Shown here: in pieces, positions 63,916 through 64,000 of the stretch
How positions within the stretch are numbered: the first letter of the stretch is position 1
How the letters are laid out: the number at the start of each line of letters is the position of its first letter
Source of the DNA: an uncultured Oscillospiraceae bacterium
GTDB taxonomy: Bacteria; Bacillota; Clostridia; Oscillospirales; Ruminococcaceae
DNA length: 64,000 nucleotides
Direction of reading: 5' to 3'
NCBI GenBank assembly: GCA_910587335.1
Contig: CAJUMG010000003.1
Span: 19,265 to 83,264 of the forward strand
Made by a program: the position numbers and the translations under genes
The notes under the pieces: model-generated
Told to the model about the DNA's origin: nothing
Database searches by the model: none
The model's input: the letters and a program-made list of their open reading frames with translations, nothing else

Positions 63916-64000
63916 ATGTCCCATACGGAAAAAACCCTGGATTCTACCCGCATTTTCGACGGGGTGGTCGTCCATCTGCGCCGGGATACCGTACAACTGG
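63916..64000 (+). CDS. NUDIX hydrolase, probable ADP-ribose pyrophosphatase (5' end only)
   Basis: Only the first 28 codons are in the window. The ATG follows GAAAGGAGAAAAC. The N-terminus MSHTEKTLDSTRIFDG and VVHLRRDTVQL matches the start of NudF/ADP-ribose pyrophosphatases; the NUDIX box lies beyond the edge. It is divergent from the M14 gene. Confidence 0.7.
   Translation, partial: MSHTEKTLDSTRIFDGVVVHLRRDTVQL

Overview
The window is bacterial chromosome around the replication origin of a moderately GC-rich, anaerobic, Gram-positive Clostridia, most like the Oscillospiraceae/Ruminococcaceae. This is judged from the dnaA-dnaN-yaaA-recF-remB-gyrB-gyrA order, the divergent rpmH-rnpA-yidD-yidC-jag block, both noc and parAB, a glmS ribozyme, perfect parS sites, and a fermentative AdhE next to a sensory [FeFe]-hydrogenase. 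No insertion sequence, prophage, CRISPR array or rRNA operon was found. There is one tRNA gene, tRNA-Ser(CGA).

Layout. 1-5.8 kb (minus): a putative H2-sensing hydrogenase, a [2Fe-2S] ferredoxin-like protein, bifunctional adhE with a Rex-type box at its promoter, and a LysR regulator. 5.9-7.7 kb: an ECF sigma factor with its DUF4179 anti-sigma factor. 8-16.6 kb (plus): mnmE-mnmG-rsmG, noc, a GNAT gene, parA-parB, an acyl-ACP thioesterase and a small unknown gene; parS sites lie inside mnmG and before parA. 16.9-20 kb (minus): a flavodoxin/ferredoxin protein and glmS behind a ribozyme. 20-28.5 kb: proS, a 19-codon peptide gene followed by an ABC exporter, an Rsm22-type methyltransferase, an aminotransferase remnant, a secreted protein ending in NPHTG, acpP, aroE-aroK and a hotdog thioesterase. 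28.7-36.4 kb: tRNA-Ser, a TipA-type MerR regulator, a large hybrid histidine kinase and lepA-SAM methyltransferase-hemW. 36.5-40.2 kb: a second NPHTG-ended secreted protein interrupted at a C10 tract, and a second ECF sigma/DUF4179 pair. 40.3-49.8 kb: glyA, rarA-GNAT-DUF554, secA, hflX, a cation efflux protein and a 53-residue microprotein. 49.8-62.8 kb: the origin block. 62.9-64 kb: an M14 peptidase and the start of a NUDIX gene.

How the parts work together. The origin block supplies initiation (DnaA, DnaN, RecF, gyrase). The ParA/ParB/parS and Noc genes act in origin segregation and division-site control. MnmE/MnmG modify tRNA, RsmG methylates rRNA, and RpmH, RnpA, YidC, KhpB and SecA serve translation, RNA processing and protein export. 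The left end looks like a redox- and hydrogen-responsive ethanol operon.

Most notable: (i) long poly-C tracts, one breaking a secreted-protein gene and one in the leader of the hybrid kinase, suggesting phase variation; (ii) a 19-codon Cys-Cys peptide gene co-transcribed with an ABC exporter; (iii) two secreted paralogues ending in a bare NPHTG motif; (iv) an apparent inversion of about 42 kb carrying mnmE-parB relative to the usual order beside dnaA; (v) a free-standing microprotein resembling part of a decarboxylase beta subunit.
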